Positions 9,796 to 19,464 are shown, counted from the stretch's first letter. The stretch: 64,000 nucleotides of DNA from Rheinheimera sp. EpRS3 (GCF_001513785.1 NZ_LNQS01000009.1:496001-560000); one strand, 5' to 3'. Numbers and translations: made by a program. The notes: generated by a model not told the origin, from the letters alone.

Positions 9796-11544
9796 ATGTT
9801 TGCTCGTTCAGGTTTGTATCGTACTGCGTTTATTTTTTGTGCTTTAACGGTGTTTGCAGTTACTGCGCAACAGGAAAACCGTGAGCCGGAAGCCGCTACC
9901 GGCATTTATCAGCAGCAATTGGTTAGTGGCAAGCAGTATATGGTGTCATCAGCACACCCCATGGCAACTGAAGCCGGCCGCGCGATACTGGCAAAAGGCG
10001 GCAATGCGGTGGATGCCGCCATTGCCACTCAACTAATGCTGGGCTTAGTTGAACCACAAAGCTCAGGTATTGGTGGTGGCGCTTTTATGCTGCACTGGCA
10101 GGCCAAACAGCAGCACCTTACCACCTTTGATGGCCGTGAAATGGCGCCTGCAGCCGCCACAGCTGATTTATTCCGCGATGCTAACGGCAAAACGATGGAC
10201 TGGCGCGAAGCCTATGTTGGCGGAAAATCAGTAGGTGTACCAGGCGTTGTTGCTATGCTGGCACAGGCACATCAGCAGCATGGCAAATTACCCTGGGCTG
10301 AACTCTTTACTGATGCTATTGCTGCTGCGGAGCAGGGCTTTCCGGTATCGTCACGTACCGCCCGGCAACTGCAGATGGGCTGGAATAAAGGCGTATCGCA
10401 GTTTTATGAATCAAAACAGTATTTTTTCCCCAATAATCAGTCTGTGGCTGAAGGCAGCTTACTGAAAAACCCGGCTTATGCCGCCACGTTAAAAGCGATA
10501 GCCGCAAAAGGGCCGGATGCGTTTTATAAAGGCGAGCTGGCTAAAGCCATCAGCGAGCGGGTGCAAACGGCGCCGGTTAACCCGGGCAAGCTCAGTGTAG
10601 CCGATTTAGCCAATTATAAAGTGCAACAGCCTGATGCGGTATGTATGCCATACCGGCTATATAAAGTGTGTGGTATGGCACCGCCAAGCTCCGGCGGTAT
10701 AGCGGTACTGCAGATACTGGGTATTTTACAGCAGTACGACTTAAACAAGGTGGCACCAGACAGTGTGCAGGCCACGCATATATTGGCGCAGGCAGCAAAA
10801 CTGGCTTTTGCTGATCGCGACCGCTACCTGGCCGATCCGGCTTTTGTTGCTGTACCGGTAGCAGGCATGCTGGCGCCGGACTATCTGGCCCGCCGTGCGG
10901 CTTTAATTGATCTTAGTAAAGCGGGTGCTCAGGCCACAGCCGGCACACCAGAGGGCGCGCCGGTGCTGTTATCAGCTAAATCACCGGAACTGCCTAACAC
11001 CAGCCATTTTTCTATTGTCGATGGCGACGGCAACGCCGTAAGCATGACTACCAGTATTGAAAACGTGTTTGGCTCAGGCCTAATGGTGGGGGGCTTTTTA
11101 CTGAACAACCAGCTGACCGATTTTAGCTTAAGCCCAGAAATTGACGGCCATCTGGTGGCAAACCGGGTAGAAGGTGGCAAGCGGCCACGCTCTTCTATGG
11201 CGCCGATGATGGTGTTTGACCAGAATAATAAACTGAAGCTGGTAATCGGCTCGCCCGGTGGCAGCCGCATTATTAACTATGTTGCGCAAAGTATAGTGGC
11301 CGTGCTGGATTGGGAGCTGGATGTGCAGCAGGCGCTGAACCTGCCACGTATTACCCACCGTAATGATTATCTGGCGCTGGAGAAGGGCACCGCGCTGGAA
11401 AAACAGCAGGCCGTGCTTGAAGATATGGGCTATAAAGTACAGCTGCAGGATTTAAACAGCGGCTTGCATGCGATAATGGTTACTGCTAAAGGTTTGCAAG
11501 GCGCTGCAGATCCGCGCCGCGAAGGCAGTGTGGCAGGTAAATAA
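9796..11544 (+). CDS. ggt: Gamma-glutamyltransferase
   Basis: Periplasmic Ntn-hydrolase of 582 aa with a signal peptide ending near VTAQQ. It cleaves the gamma-glutamyl bond of glutathione and transfers or hydrolyses it. The proenzyme splits itself before the nucleophile Thr402 in NTSHFSIVDGDGNAVSMT. DGREMAPAAAT in the large subunit, FGSGLMV and GSPGGSRIINYVAQ are family signatures for glutamate binding and the oxyanion site. It is followed 11 nt later by an enoyl-CoA hydratase gene, which may be co-transcribed. Confidence 0.93.
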   Translation: MFARSGLYRTAFIFCALTVFAVTAQQENREPEAATGIYQQQLVSGKQYMVSSAHPMATEAGRAILAKGGNAVDAAIATQLMLGLVEPQSSGIGGGAFMLHWQAKQQHLTTFDGREMAPAAATADLFRDANGKTMDWREAYVGGKSVGVPGVVAMLAQAHQQHGKLPWAELFTDAIAAAEQGFPVSSRTARQLQMGWNKGVSQFYESKQYFFPNNQSVAEGSLLKNPAYAATLKAIAAKGPDAFYKGELAKAISERVQTAPVNPGKLSVADLANYKVQQPDAVCMPYRLYKVCGMAPPSSGGIAVLQILGILQQYDLNKVAPDSVQATHILAQAAKLAFADRDRYLADPAFVAVPVAGMLAPDYLARRAALIDLSKAGAQATAGTPEGAPVLLSAKSPELPNTSHFSIVDGDGNAVSMTTSIENVFGSGLMVGGFLLNNQLTDFSLSPEIDGHLVANRVEGGKRPRSSMAPMMVFDQNNKLKLVIGSPGGSRIINYVAQSIVAVLDWELDVQQALNLPRITHRNDYLALEKGTALEKQQAVLEDMGYKVQLQDLNSGLHAIMVTAKGLQGAADPRREGSVAGK

Positions 11545-11555
11545 GGCGAAAATTT

Positions 11556-12296
11556 ATGAGTGACATTACCCAACAAACCACACAGGGCGTGCTGCAGCTT
11601 AGCCTGAACCGGCCACAAAAAAAGAATGCCCTTAGCCAGCAGATGTACCGCGACCTTAACAATGCCCTGATACAGGCAGCAACCGATCCTGCAGTTAAGG
11701 TAGTATTGCTGCAGGGCAGCGCCGACTGCTTTAGTGCTGGCAATGACCTGCAGGATTTTATCGGCGCCGGCGAGTTAAACAGCCAGCATCCGACAGTGCA
11801 GTTTTTGTATATTCTGGCGCAGTTTCCTAAACCGGTGGTGGCTGCGGTAGCTGGGTTAGCCATTGGTATTGGTACTACTGTGTTGCTGCATTGCGATTTA
11901 GTCTATGCCGCTGACAATGCCCGTTTTCAGCTGCCTTTTACCCAACTGGGTTTATGTCCGGAAGCGGGTTCCAGTGTGCTGTTGCCAAATCTGGCCGGGT
12001 ATCAGCGATCTGCGCAGTATTTATTGCTTGGTGAAGCCTTTGGCGCAACCGTGGCTGCACAGATGGGTCTGGTTAATCAGGTGGTAACCAATACTGAAGT
12101 GTGCGCGCTGGCTCTGGAAAAAGCGCTGAAGCTGGCGGCGCTGCCCGCCGATGCGGTGCAAAGCAGTAAAGCGCTGTTAAAACGTAATGCCCAGCCGCTA
12201 ACGCTGGAAACCATTGCTACAGAGCTGGTGCAGTTTCAGCGCTTGCTTAACACTGACGAATGCCAGCAGCGCATCGCGGCATTTTTTCAGCGTTAG
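11556..12296 (+). CDS. Enoyl-CoA hydratase/isomerase family protein
   Basis: Crotonase-fold enzyme of 246 aa. LSLNRPQKKNALSQQMY, the oxyanion-hole segment FSAGNDLQDFIG and VAAVAGLAIGIGTTVLLHCDLVYA are clear. LCPEAGSS replaces the usual catalytic-glutamate loop, as in many crotonase paralogues. It probably hydrates or isomerises an acyl-CoA in the cytoplasm. It follows ggt closely and no other beta-oxidation gene is adjacent, so the substrate is unknown. Confidence 0.85.
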   Translation: MSDITQQTTQGVLQLSLNRPQKKNALSQQMYRDLNNALIQAATDPAVKVVLLQGSADCFSAGNDLQDFIGAGELNSQHPTVQFLYILAQFPKPVVAAVAGLAIGIGTTVLLHCDLVYAADNARFQLPFTQLGLCPEAGSSVLLPNLAGYQRSAQYLLLGEAFGATVAAQMGLVNQVVTNTEVCALALEKALKLAALPADAVQSSKALLKRNAQPLTLETIATELVQFQRLLNTDECQQRIAAFFQR

Positions 12297-12331
12297 GGCT
12301 GATGGTTTAAATTAAGTGTTATGGCTTAAAC

Positions 12332-12784
12332 TTAACGCGCACTGCTGCTGAATTTATCTACCTGAACGGATTTAACCTGCCAGCGGTTATTGTGTTTAAT
12401 CACTTCAACCACCCGCAGTTCGTCAACTTGCTTACCGTCATAGGGGCCGGTAAGCAAAATGGCAATTTGTGCTTCATTTTCATATTGCTCACGCAGGTTG
12501 CCGCCGCTGCGGTTAACGCGCACTTCTACACTATCAAACGACATATTCATCAGGGTGCGGTTAACCTGGCGCACACTGCCGTAAGATTCCATTAACGCAG
12601 CGTAATCTTCGGTACTTAGCTGTTTGGCTTTTTCCAGATCTTTGTCGTTATACAGCGCATGAAAAAACTGGGTGGCAATATATTCCGGTGTACCCCACTG
12701 GGCATTTACCTTGGGCGTGCTCTCGCTGCAGGCAACCAGTAACAGCAAAAGTGGCAGTATCCAGCGTAGCTTCATCTGTGGCAT
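12332..12784 (-). CDS. DUF4878-like lipoprotein
   Basis: Small predicted lipoprotein (150 aa; 147 if the inner ATG at 12775 is used). The signal peptide ends in a lipobox LLVAC. The rest resembles NTF2-like DUF4878 proteins: a helical start (YIATQFFHALYNDKDLEKAKQL) and later strands ending in VVEVIKHNNRWQVKSVQV. The role is unknown. It is convergent with the hydratase gene and lies downstream of the cysK terminator. Confidence 0.7.
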   Translation of the reverse strand: MPQMKLRWILPLLLLLVACSESTPKVNAQWGTPEYIATQFFHALYNDKDLEKAKQLSTEDYAALMESYGSVRQVNRTLMNMSFDSVEVRVNRSGGNLREQYENEAQIAILLTGPYDGKQVDELRVVEVIKHNNRWQVKSVQVDKFSSSAR

Positions 12785-12829
12785 CCGGTAAAAAAATCAG
12801 CACCCAGTGTGGCTTTTTTTTCTCTGGCT

Positions 12830-12860
12830 GTAAAGAAAAGGGCTGCAAAAGCAGCCCTTA
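12830..12860 (-). terminator. Terminator after cysK
   Basis: A 9-bp perfect stem (AAGGGCTGC against GCAGCCCTT) with an AAAA loop lies at 12838-12859. On the minus strand it is followed by TTTTCTT. It is 20 nt past the cysK stop. Confidence 0.75.
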
Positions 12861-12879
12861 ATAGCGTTCATCATGCTGA

Positions 12880-13854
12880 TTAGGCTTGCAATTCCTGCTC
12901 GGTGAAGACACTGGCAAACAACGGGCTGGTTAAGTAACGCTCTGCGGCACTGGCCAGGATCACGACAATGTTTTTGCCGGCATTTTCCGGTTTTGCGGCC
13001 AGGCGCTGCGCGGCTACCAGAGCTGCGCCAGATGAAATACCGGCCAGAATACCTTCTTCACGCATTAAGCGCAGTGCACCGGCAATGGCCTCATCGCTGG
13101 TAACGCGCTCAACTTCATCTACCTGTGCTAAATCCAGGTTACCCGGAATAAAACCGGCACCAATACCCTGAATTTTATGTGGGCCGGGTTTTAACTCTTC
13201 ACCGGCTTTGGCCTGAGTAATCACCGGTGATTCCGCCGGCTCTACCGCTACGGTTAATAACGGCAACTTCTTTTCGTTTTTCAGATAACGGCTAACACCG
13301 GTAATAGTACCGCCTGTGCCGACACCGGCGACAAAAATATCAACCTTGCCGTCTAGATCATTAAAAATTTCCGGTCCGGTGGTATCAAAATGAATTTGCG
13401 GGTTGGCCGGGTTTTCAAACTGGCCCAGAATTAAATATTTATTCGGGTTAGACGCCTGAATTTCTTTAGCTTTTTCAATTGCGCCTTTCATGCCCTTAGG
13501 GCCTTCGGTCAGCACTAAATTGGCACCTAAAGCTTTTAACAGCTTGCGTCGCTCCAGGCTCATGGTGGCAGGCATGGTCAGGGTAAGCTTATAGCCACGG
13601 CTGGCGGCAACAAACGCCAGGGCAATACCGGTGTTACCGGAGGTAGGCTCGACAATTTCTTTGTCAGCCGTTAAGGTGCCTTTTTTCTCGGCGTCCCAAA
13701 TTAATGCGGCACCTAAACGACACTTTACGCTGAAGCTGGGGTTGCGTGCTTCAATTTTGGCGTACACATTAGCACCGCCTTCAATAGTCCGGTTTAGTTT
13801 GACCAGCGGGGTGCGGCCGATAGACAATGAGTTGTCTGCATAGACGTTTGCCAT
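12880..13854 (-). CDS. cysK: Cysteine synthase A (O-acetylserine sulfhydrylase)
   Basis: PLP enzyme of 324 aa making L-cysteine from O-acetylserine and sulfide. The PLP lysine lies in [15 protein letters not shown], the substrate loop is [15 protein letters not shown], the phosphate-binding loop [15 protein letters not shown], and [11 protein letters not shown] is near the C terminus. Length and motifs fit CysK rather than CysM. It is a single gene with its own terminator, divergent from the moxR gene with about 150 bp between. Confidence 0.95.
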   Translation of the reverse strand: MANVYADNSLSIGRTPLVKLNRTIEGGANVYAKIEARNPSFSVKCRLGAALIWDAEKKGTLTADKEIVEPTSGNTGIALAFVAASRGYKLTLTMPATMSLERRKLLKALGANLVLTEGPKGMKGAIEKAKEIQASNPNKYLILGQFENPANPQIHFDTTGPEIFNDLDGKVDIFVAGVGTGGTITGVSRYLKNEKKLPLLTVAVEPAESPVITQAKAGEELKPGPHKIQGIGAGFIPGNLDLAQVDEVERVTSDEAIAGALRLMREEGILAGISSGAALVAAQRLAAKPENAGKNIVVILASAAERYLTSPLFASVFTEQELQA

Positions 13855-14003
13855 AAAAAAACTCCGTTTACGATAAATTGGTTATAAGAATACGCCAGCG
13901 TGGCAAAAATTTCAGTAGCTTTTGGCTATAAGATATTACGTTTCACCACAAGCCTGCCAGGTTGTAAAAAGAGCAGGTTTGAACACTAAACATAGAGGGT
14001 AGA

Positions 14004-14849
14004 ATGGCCTTTGTAAGCACCGACAACTATATAGTGTCTGACGAACTGGCATTAGCGGTAAATGCCGCCGTAACGCTGGAAAAACCATTGCTGATAAAAG
14101 GCGAGCCGGGCACCGGTAAAACGCGGCTGGCAGAAGAGCTGGCCGAAAGCCTCGGCACCGAGCTTATTCAGTGGCATATTAAGTCAACCACTAAGGCACA
14201 GCACGGCCTGTACGAGTATGATGCGGTATCCCGCTTGCGTGACAGCCAGTTGGGCAGCGACAAAGTGCAGGATATTAATAACTATATCCGCCCCGGCAAG
14301 CTATGGCAGGCTTTTACCGCGGCTAAGCGCCCGGTGCTGCTGATTGATGAAATAGACAAAGCCGATATCGAATTTCCCAATGATTTACTGCACGAACTGG
14401 ACCGGATGGCGTTTTACGTGCACGAAACCGGCGAGCAAATAAGCGCCGTTCAGCGGCCGATAGTGATCATTACTTCAAATAACGAAAAAGAGCTGCCGGA
14501 TGCCTTTCTGCGCCGCTGCTTTTTCCACTATATCCGTTTCCCGGATGCCGATACCTTGCGCGCTATTGTTGCGGTGCATTACCCGCATATTCAGCAGCAG
14601 CTGTTAAACGTGGCGCTGGAGGCGTTTTTTGAGCTGCGCGAATTACCGGGTTTAAAGAAAAAGCCGTCAACGTCAGAGCTGCTCGACTGGCTAAAGTTAT
14701 TGCTGGCCGAAGATATTCCGCCAGAAGTACTCATCGACAAACAGCATAAGGGCGGTTTAATGCCGATGTTTGGTGCCTTGCTGAAAAACGAGCAGGATCT
14801 TAGCCTGGTAGAAAAGCTGGCGTTTTTGGCGAAAAGGCAAGGGCGATAA
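14004..14849 (+). CDS. MoxR-family AAA+ ATPase
   Basis: ATPase of 281 aa. Walker A is GEPGTGKT, Walker B is VLLIDEIDKAD, and a sensor-like IITSNNEKELPDAFLRR carries the arginine finger. MoxR proteins pair with VWA proteins to remodel or insert metals into partner complexes. A VWA protein is encoded on the same strand downstream, though 185 bp away because a repeat element sits between them. The metal enzyme or client is not visible here. Confidence 0.9.
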   Translation: MAFVSTDNYIVSDELALAVNAAVTLEKPLLIKGEPGTGKTRLAEELAESLGTELIQWHIKSTTKAQHGLYEYDAVSRLRDSQLGSDKVQDINNYIRPGKLWQAFTAAKRPVLLIDEIDKADIEFPNDLLHELDRMAFYVHETGEQISAVQRPIVIITSNNEKELPDAFLRRCFFHYIRFPDADTLRAIVAVHYPHIQQQLLNVALEAFFELRELPGLKKKPSTSELLDWLKLLLAEDIPPEVLIDKQHKGGLMPMFGALLKNEQDLSLVEKLAFLAKRQGR

Positions 14850-14912
14850 AGTATGTTGGTGGCATGCGCTTTGTTCGTCGGGGTCGACTGCGGCAATTAT
14901 GGCAGCGAAGGA

Positions 14913-15001
14913 TCAGAACCTTGTTCCGGTCGGCGCAGAGTGTCTGAGCGAGGGCGCCAGCCCGAACGAGTTGCTGTGACGAGCCGGGGCAAGTGTTGTG
15001 A
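14913..15001. repeat. Dispersed repeat family A, copy 1
   Basis: About 89 bp that can fold into a long imperfect hairpin. It shares the ordered blocks CAGAGTGT(C/T)TGAGC, GAGTTGCTGTG and GTGTTGT with the copies at 55850-55940 and 57237-57327, but is clearly diverged from them, especially in the middle. It lies in the 185-bp gap between the MoxR and VWA genes; the small open frame over it is best treated as non-coding. Confidence 0.7.
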
Positions 15002-15034
15002 GCCGCAGCGGGAACAATACAGCGGAACCAGCAC

Positions 15035-16204
15035 ATGCTAATTGACTTCTTTTTTACGCTGCGCAAATACGGCTTAAAAACCAGCATTACCGAACTGCTG
15101 GATTTACTTAATGCAGTTAAACAGCAGGTGATTTTCGCTGACACTGAGGCTTTTTACCAGTTAGCCAGGCTGTGTCTGGTAAAAGATGAAACCCAATACG
15201 ATAAGTTCGACCGCGCCTTTGCTGAGTACTTTGAGGGCGTCGCCGAAGTGGACATCGCCGCCAGTATCCCACCCGAGTGGCTGGTACCGGAAGTGCTGCG
15301 TAAGCTTACTGACGAAGATAAAGCCAAGCTGCAAGCTTTGGGAGGGCTGGATAAACTGCTGCAAACCCTGCGCGAGCGCTTGGCTGAACAGCAAAAAAAG
15401 CATAGTGGTGGCAATAAATGGATTGGCACCGGCGGCACGTCGCCATTTGGCGCTTACGGTTATAACCCCGAAGGCGTGCGCATAGGCCAGCAGGGCAGTG
15501 GTGCACGCCGTGCGGTAAAGGTGTGGGATAAACGCGAATTTAAAGATTTGGACACAGATAGCGAGCTAAATAACCGCAGTATTAAACTGGCGTTAAAGCA
15601 GCTGCGTAAATTTGCCCGTAGTGGCGCAGAAACCGAGCTGGATTTACATGGCACTATTCAGGCTACGTCTGAGCAGGCTGGTTGGCTGGATTTACGCTTT
15701 ATGCGCGAGCGGCACAATGCCATTAAACTGCTGGTGTTTTTTGATGTCGGCGGCTCAATGGACGACCATATCGAACAATGCCAGAAACTGTTTGCCGCCG
15801 TTAAAACCGAGTTTAAACATCTGGAGTTCTTCTACTTTCATAATTGCGTGTATGAAGGTGTGTGGCGCGATAACAAACGCCGTTACACCGAGCAGATAAA
15901 AGTAGACGATATTATTCATACCTACGGTAGCGACTACAAACTGATCTTTGTCGGTGATGCCACTATGGGCCCGTACGAGATTGACTACCCTGGCGGCAGT
16001 GTTGAGCACTACAACGAACTGCCCGGCAAGGTATGGTTGCAGCGTTTACTAACGCAATATCCCAAAGCGGTGTGGCTAAACCCGCAGCCACAACAGTGGT
16101 GGGGGCACTATTATTCTATTGGCATGATAGAGCAGCTAATGCAAAAACGCATGTATGCTCTAACGCTGGATGGCTTAGGTGCGGCAATAAAACAGTTGTT
16201 GTAA
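15035..16204 (+). CDS. VWA (CoxE-like) domain protein
   Basis: Cytoplasmic protein of 389 aa. An N-terminal helical region starts MLIDFFFTLRKYGLKTSITELLDLL. A C-terminal von Willebrand A domain has a MIDAS-like motif FDVGGSMDDH and later VGDATMGPYEI. The MIDAS has Gly where many VWA domains have the first Ser. It probably works with the upstream MoxR ATPase as a chaperone-like pair. The ATG follows a weak ribosome site just after repeat family A copy 1. Confidence 0.82.
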   Translation: MLIDFFFTLRKYGLKTSITELLDLLNAVKQQVIFADTEAFYQLARLCLVKDETQYDKFDRAFAEYFEGVAEVDIAASIPPEWLVPEVLRKLTDEDKAKLQALGGLDKLLQTLRERLAEQQKKHSGGNKWIGTGGTSPFGAYGYNPEGVRIGQQGSGARRAVKVWDKREFKDLDTDSELNNRSIKLALKQLRKFARSGAETELDLHGTIQATSEQAGWLDLRFMRERHNAIKLLVFFDVGGSMDDHIEQCQKLFAAVKTEFKHLEFFYFHNCVYEGVWRDNKRRYTEQIKVDDIIHTYGSDYKLIFVGDATMGPYEIDYPGGSVEHYNELPGKVWLQRLLTQYPKAVWLNPQPQQWWGHYYSIGMIEQLMQKRMYALTLDGLGAAIKQLL

Positions 16205-16284
16205 CCACAGCGCACTTAATTGCGGCCACTGCCAGCTTGCTGTAGTTTGTACACTAAGCAGAAAAATAACGATATGGCCTCTGT

Positions 16285-17177
16285 ATGTTTGAAACCCTGA
16301 CCCAAATTGGTTTACCCATAGCGCTGATCCTGATTATGGCCGGTGTTGGCTTAAGTTTAACGCCGGCAGATTTTCAGCGGGTGTTTCGCCAGCCGCGTGG
16401 TTTTTTACTGGGTGCCTTGGCCCAAATGCTGTTGCTGCCGCTGTCTGCGGTGGCGATTATTGCGCTGTTTAAGCTCGAAGGCGAGTTAGCAATAGGCTTA
16501 TTTATTCTGGCGTTATGCCCTGGTGGCACCACGTCAAACTTGTACAGCTATTTATGTAAAGCCGATGTGGGCTTGTCGGTGTCGTTAACTGCTGTGATTG
16601 GTTTTATTACCCCCATTACTATTCCGTTGCTGGGCGCCTGGGCGCCTGGGCGATAGGTTATTACAGTGACGCCGAATCAATGCTGAGCCTGCCGGTGCTA
16701 AGCACCTGGTTTAAGCTGATGATCATAACCGTATTTCCGGTTCTGTTGGGTATGGCGCTGCGGGCGAAATGGCCGGCATTCGCCCGCCGGGCTGAGCCGT
16801 TAATCAGCAAGTTTTCCGTGGTGGTGCTGGCGCTGCTGATTGTATCTATTGCACTGGATTTAGGCGATGCGCTTTGGGTTTATCTGGCCAAAGCCGGCCC
16901 GGCCGCGTTAACGCTGAACCTGCTGACCATGCTGCTGGGATATCTGCTGGGTAATTACCTGCTACACAGCGAGGCGCAGGCGCGCACGGTTTGCCTGGAG
17001 GTAGGTTTGCAAAACGGCACTTTGGCACTATTGGTAACCACCGGCATTTTGCAAAACCAGCCTATGTCGGTGGCACCCAGTGTGTACAGCTTACTAATGT
17101 TTGTCAGTGCCACCTTGTTTACCTTGCTGGTACTGCGTAAAGACAAGCTGGCTGCCACAGCGAACACCACTGGCTAA
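16285..17177 (+). pseudogene. Bile acid:sodium symporter (BASS) family protein, frameshifted
   Basis: Two open frames (16285-16656 and 16680-17177) together make one BASS-type transporter. The first half has PIALILIMAGVGLSL and ALCPGGTTSNLYSYLCKADV, the family's substrate and sodium region. The second has VCLEVGLQNGTLALLVT. The break coincides with an 8-bp unit (CTGGGCGC) present in nearly three copies at 16630-16653. Removing one unit restores a continuous frame through GAWAIGYYSDAESMLSLPV and gives about 294 aa, the normal length. The disruption is therefore an 8-bp expansion. The gene is inactive in this sequence unless slippage or a sequencing error is involved. Confidence 0.85.
16630..16653. 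repeat. 8-bp tandem repeat breaking the BASS gene
   Basis: CTGGGCGC occurs twice in tandem, followed by CTGGGCGA. The extra unit shifts the frame to a TAG at 16654-16656. With one unit fewer the gene reads through. Confidence 0.85.
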
Positions 17178-17191
17178 CGGCTGCCAGTGGT
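17166..17191. other. Hairpin spanning the BASS stop codon
   Basis: ACCACTGGC and GCCAGTGGT form a perfect 9-bp stem around the TAA at 17175-17177, between convergent genes. No T-run follows on either strand, so it is not a classical terminator. Confidence 0.4.
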
Positions 17192-17216
17192 ATTCGGGCA
17201 GAGGGTATTTAGCCGG

Positions 17217-18029
17217 TTAGTTGATAAACTCTTCAATACCCTCATCAATATCGGTCATATTTTCCATTCTTACGTACAGGCCCGACAAATTCAGGTGCAG
17301 GCTGTGTACCAGCTTGGCAGGAAAGTCATCAAAAATACCTTGCTCAATTTTGGCTTCGTTATCCAGCATATACTGGGCAATAAGAATGCTGCTGGCATAC
17401 TTTGACGGCTCTTCCTGAGCGCCTGGTTGCTCCTGCCAGCGGATGGCAGTAACGATATCTTGCGGAAAGTGCCAGTAATCTGCCAGCTCGCTGCCGGCTT
17501 TGGCATAATCAAAGCCCAGCAATTGTTGCTCCAGCCGGGAGCGGTTTTCGCCTTTAGCTACCCGTTTGTCTATTAAAATAGCTTCTTCCTGTTTTACCAG
17601 GTGAATAAGATACTCACCAATGGCATGCAGCAAGCCACAGGTATAGGCAATTTCCGGGTCTGTTTTCAGTGATTTAGCCAGCCATTTGCAGCGGTTGGCC
17701 ACTTTAAACGACTTTAACCAGAATTCTTTAATATTAAAACCTTCAGGTGCTTTTAATGTAGAGACAAAACCTACCGACAGCACCAGGGTACGTAACGAGT
17801 CGATACCCAACACGATAACTGCATCTTTTACCGAGCCCACTTTACGGTGGCCGCCATAACGCACCGAATTAGCCATCCGCAGCACTTTGGCAGTTAATGC
17901 CTGATCGCTGCTTAAAATTACCGCTATGCGGTCACTGTTTATTTTTTCATTACTAAAACTGGCAATCAGCTCCTGCACTACCTTGGGTATGCCGGGTAAA
18001 TTTGTCGCTTTTTCAATCAGTAGCTTCAT
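17217..18029 (-). CDS. HDOD domain protein
   Basis: HDOD (non-enzymatic HD-related output) protein, 270 aa from the ATG at 18029. This start has an AAGAG ribosome site and matches the typical beginning LIEKATNLPGIPKVVQELI; the frame extends 38 codons further upstream but without family resemblance. Conserved segments are SSDQALTAKVLRMANSVRYG, VLGIDSLRTLVLS and CGLLHAIGEYLI. HDOD proteins act as signalling scaffolds, often in motility or c-di-GMP circuits. A divergent EAL-HDOD gene starts about 200 bp away. Confidence 0.82.
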   Translation of the reverse strand: MKLLIEKATNLPGIPKVVQELIASFSNEKINSDRIAVILSSDQALTAKVLRMANSVRYGGHRKVGSVKDAVIVLGIDSLRTLVLSVGFVSTLKAPEGFNIKEFWLKSFKVANRCKWLAKSLKTDPEIAYTCGLLHAIGEYLIHLVKQEEAILIDKRVAKGENRSRLEQQLLGFDYAKAGSELADYWHFPQDIVTAIRWQEQPGAQEEPSKYASSILIAQYMLDNEAKIEQGIFDDFPAKLVHSLHLNLSGLYVRMENMTDIDEGIEEFIN

Positions 18030-18083
18030 AGTCGTGCTCTTGTTGTATACCGGTTTGGGATTATTTAATGTGCCGCAGCATAA

Positions 18084-18100
18084 CCATAGCTCAGCTATGG
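18084..18100. promoter_or_regulatory. 17-bp palindrome between HDOD and EAL-HDOD genes
   Basis: CCATAGCT and AGCTATGG flank a single C, giving a perfect inverted repeat in the divergent intergenic region. It could be an operator for either gene. No regulator can be named. Confidence 0.35.
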
Positions 18101-18228
18101 CACTTTGTTGTTGTTTTGTATCTGAAATAGTGTGCGACGGCAAAAAAAGCAGACTAACTAGACAGGCCGTAGCACTGGCTTTATATTGGCTGTTACCAAC
18201 TGTAACTGTTTAGCTGTAAGGACAGTAC

Positions 18229-19464
18229 GTGAACAGACAAAGCCAGAATATTCGTTGCGGCAAAGATTTACAAAGCCTGTTCGCAGCCCAGCCTATTTTT
18301 GATCGTAATAAACAACGCTACGCGGTAGAGCTGCTGTATCGCAGCGACACCGGTGTTACCGCGCTTGAATTGGGTGATGTTAAAGCCACCACTGAACTGC
18401 TGTATAACCTGTGCGGCGGCATTACTGAGCAAATTGAGCAGTACCGTGCGCCGGTATTTATCAACGTTTGTGCTCAGTTTTTACTGTCGCGCAGCTTTTT
18501 GCCGCTTGAGCCATCACAAGTGGTTATAGAGCTGATTGAACGCATTGAGCCCACTGCGGAATTTATTGCCGCTGTTGCCAGTTTTAAGCAGCAGGGCTTT
18601 CGTTTTGCTCTGGACGATTTTGAATTCAACGATACCTGGCAGCCATTGCTGGAGCTGGCCGATATTATCAAAATAGATGTGCTAAACAGCAGCCTGGCTG
18701 AAGTAGAGCGTTATAAAGCGCAGTACAGCAGGCCAGGGCTGGTTTGGCTGGCTGAAAAGGTAGAAACCGAACAACAGTTTATTGCCTTTAAAGCACTGGG
18801 CTGTGAGTTATTTCAGGGCTATTTTTTAGCTAAACCCTTACTGATCGCCGGTAAAAAAATTGAACCCAGCGTAATGCGGCTGGCAGAAATTATTGGCTGC
18901 CTGTTTGCCGACGAGCCAGATATTAACCAACTGGTTTTATTGCTGCAGGACGAACCGGCCATAGTGATGGGCATGCTGAAAATTGTGAACAGCCCGCTGT
19001 ACCGTAAAACGCGCGAAGTGAGCTCGGTCAAAGAAATGATTACCCGGCTTGGGCTGGAGCTGGCGCGCAAATGGGTGCTGATGTATGCCGTACTTAACAA
19101 TACCGCACCAACTGCGGCGATAACGGTACTAACCCGCGCGTACACTGCGCAGCGTATTGCCAAACTGTGGCAGCTTGGCAACGAGCAGTGCCATCAGTAT
19201 TTTCTCGCCGCGTTAATTTCGGGCTCGGACATGTTGTTTGGTGTCGAGTCAGAGCGCTTTTTACAGCATTTAAATATTAACCCGGATATTAAGCAGGCTA
19301 TCAGCTGCAACAGCGGCCGGATGGCAGAGGCATTGGCCATTGTGTGTAATATCGAGCGCGGCTATGCATTAAAATTAGCCGCCAGTGCTGCCGAGCTGCC
19401 TTATATCAGCTGCTATAACCAGGAACTGGCCGACGTACAAAAACGGCTGGCGCCGGTGTTGTAA
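18229..19464 (+). CDS. EAL-HDOD domain signalling protein
   Basis: YuxH/CdgJ-type protein of 411 aa starting with GTG, preceded by AAGGA. The N-terminal EAL domain (about 12-205) begins AAQPIFDRNKQRYAVELLYRS. It keeps several positions of active phosphodiesterases: the E of ELLYR, INV, VIELIER, LDDFEF, IKID, AEKVET and FQGYFLAKP. The C-terminal HDOD domain (about 210-400) has QDEPAIVMGMLKIVNSP and VSSVKEMITRLGLELA. Characterised relatives are often inactive and bind partners instead, so activity cannot be decided. The stop overlaps the ATG at 19464 of the next frame. Confidence 0.85.
   Translation: MNRQSQNIRCGKDLQSLFAAQPIFDRNKQRYAVELLYRSDTGVTALELGDVKATTELLYNLCGGITEQIEQYRAPVFINVCAQFLLSRSFLPLEPSQVVIELIERIEPTAEFIAAVASFKQQGFRFALDDFEFNDTWQPLLELADIIKIDVLNSSLAEVERYKAQYSRPGLVWLAEKVETEQQFIAFKALGCELFQGYFLAKPLLIAGKKIEPSVMRLAEIIGCLFADEPDINQLVLLLQDEPAIVMGMLKIVNSPLYRKTREVSSVKEMITRLGLELARKWVLMYAVLNNTAPTAAITVLTRAYTAQRIAKLWQLGNEQCHQYFLAALISGSDMLFGVESERFLQHLNINPDIKQAISCNSGRMAEALAIVCNIERGYALKLAASAAELPYISCYNQELADVQKRLAPVL

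Noticed and set aside
14853..15041. 62-codon open frame between the MoxR and VWA genes
   Set aside because: It is mostly repeat family A sequence, with no protein similarity and no ribosome site; the repeat explains it.
17738..18143. Longer N terminus of the HDOD protein (start at 18143)
   Set aside because: The extra 38 residues have no family resemblance, and ATG 18029 has a ribosome site.
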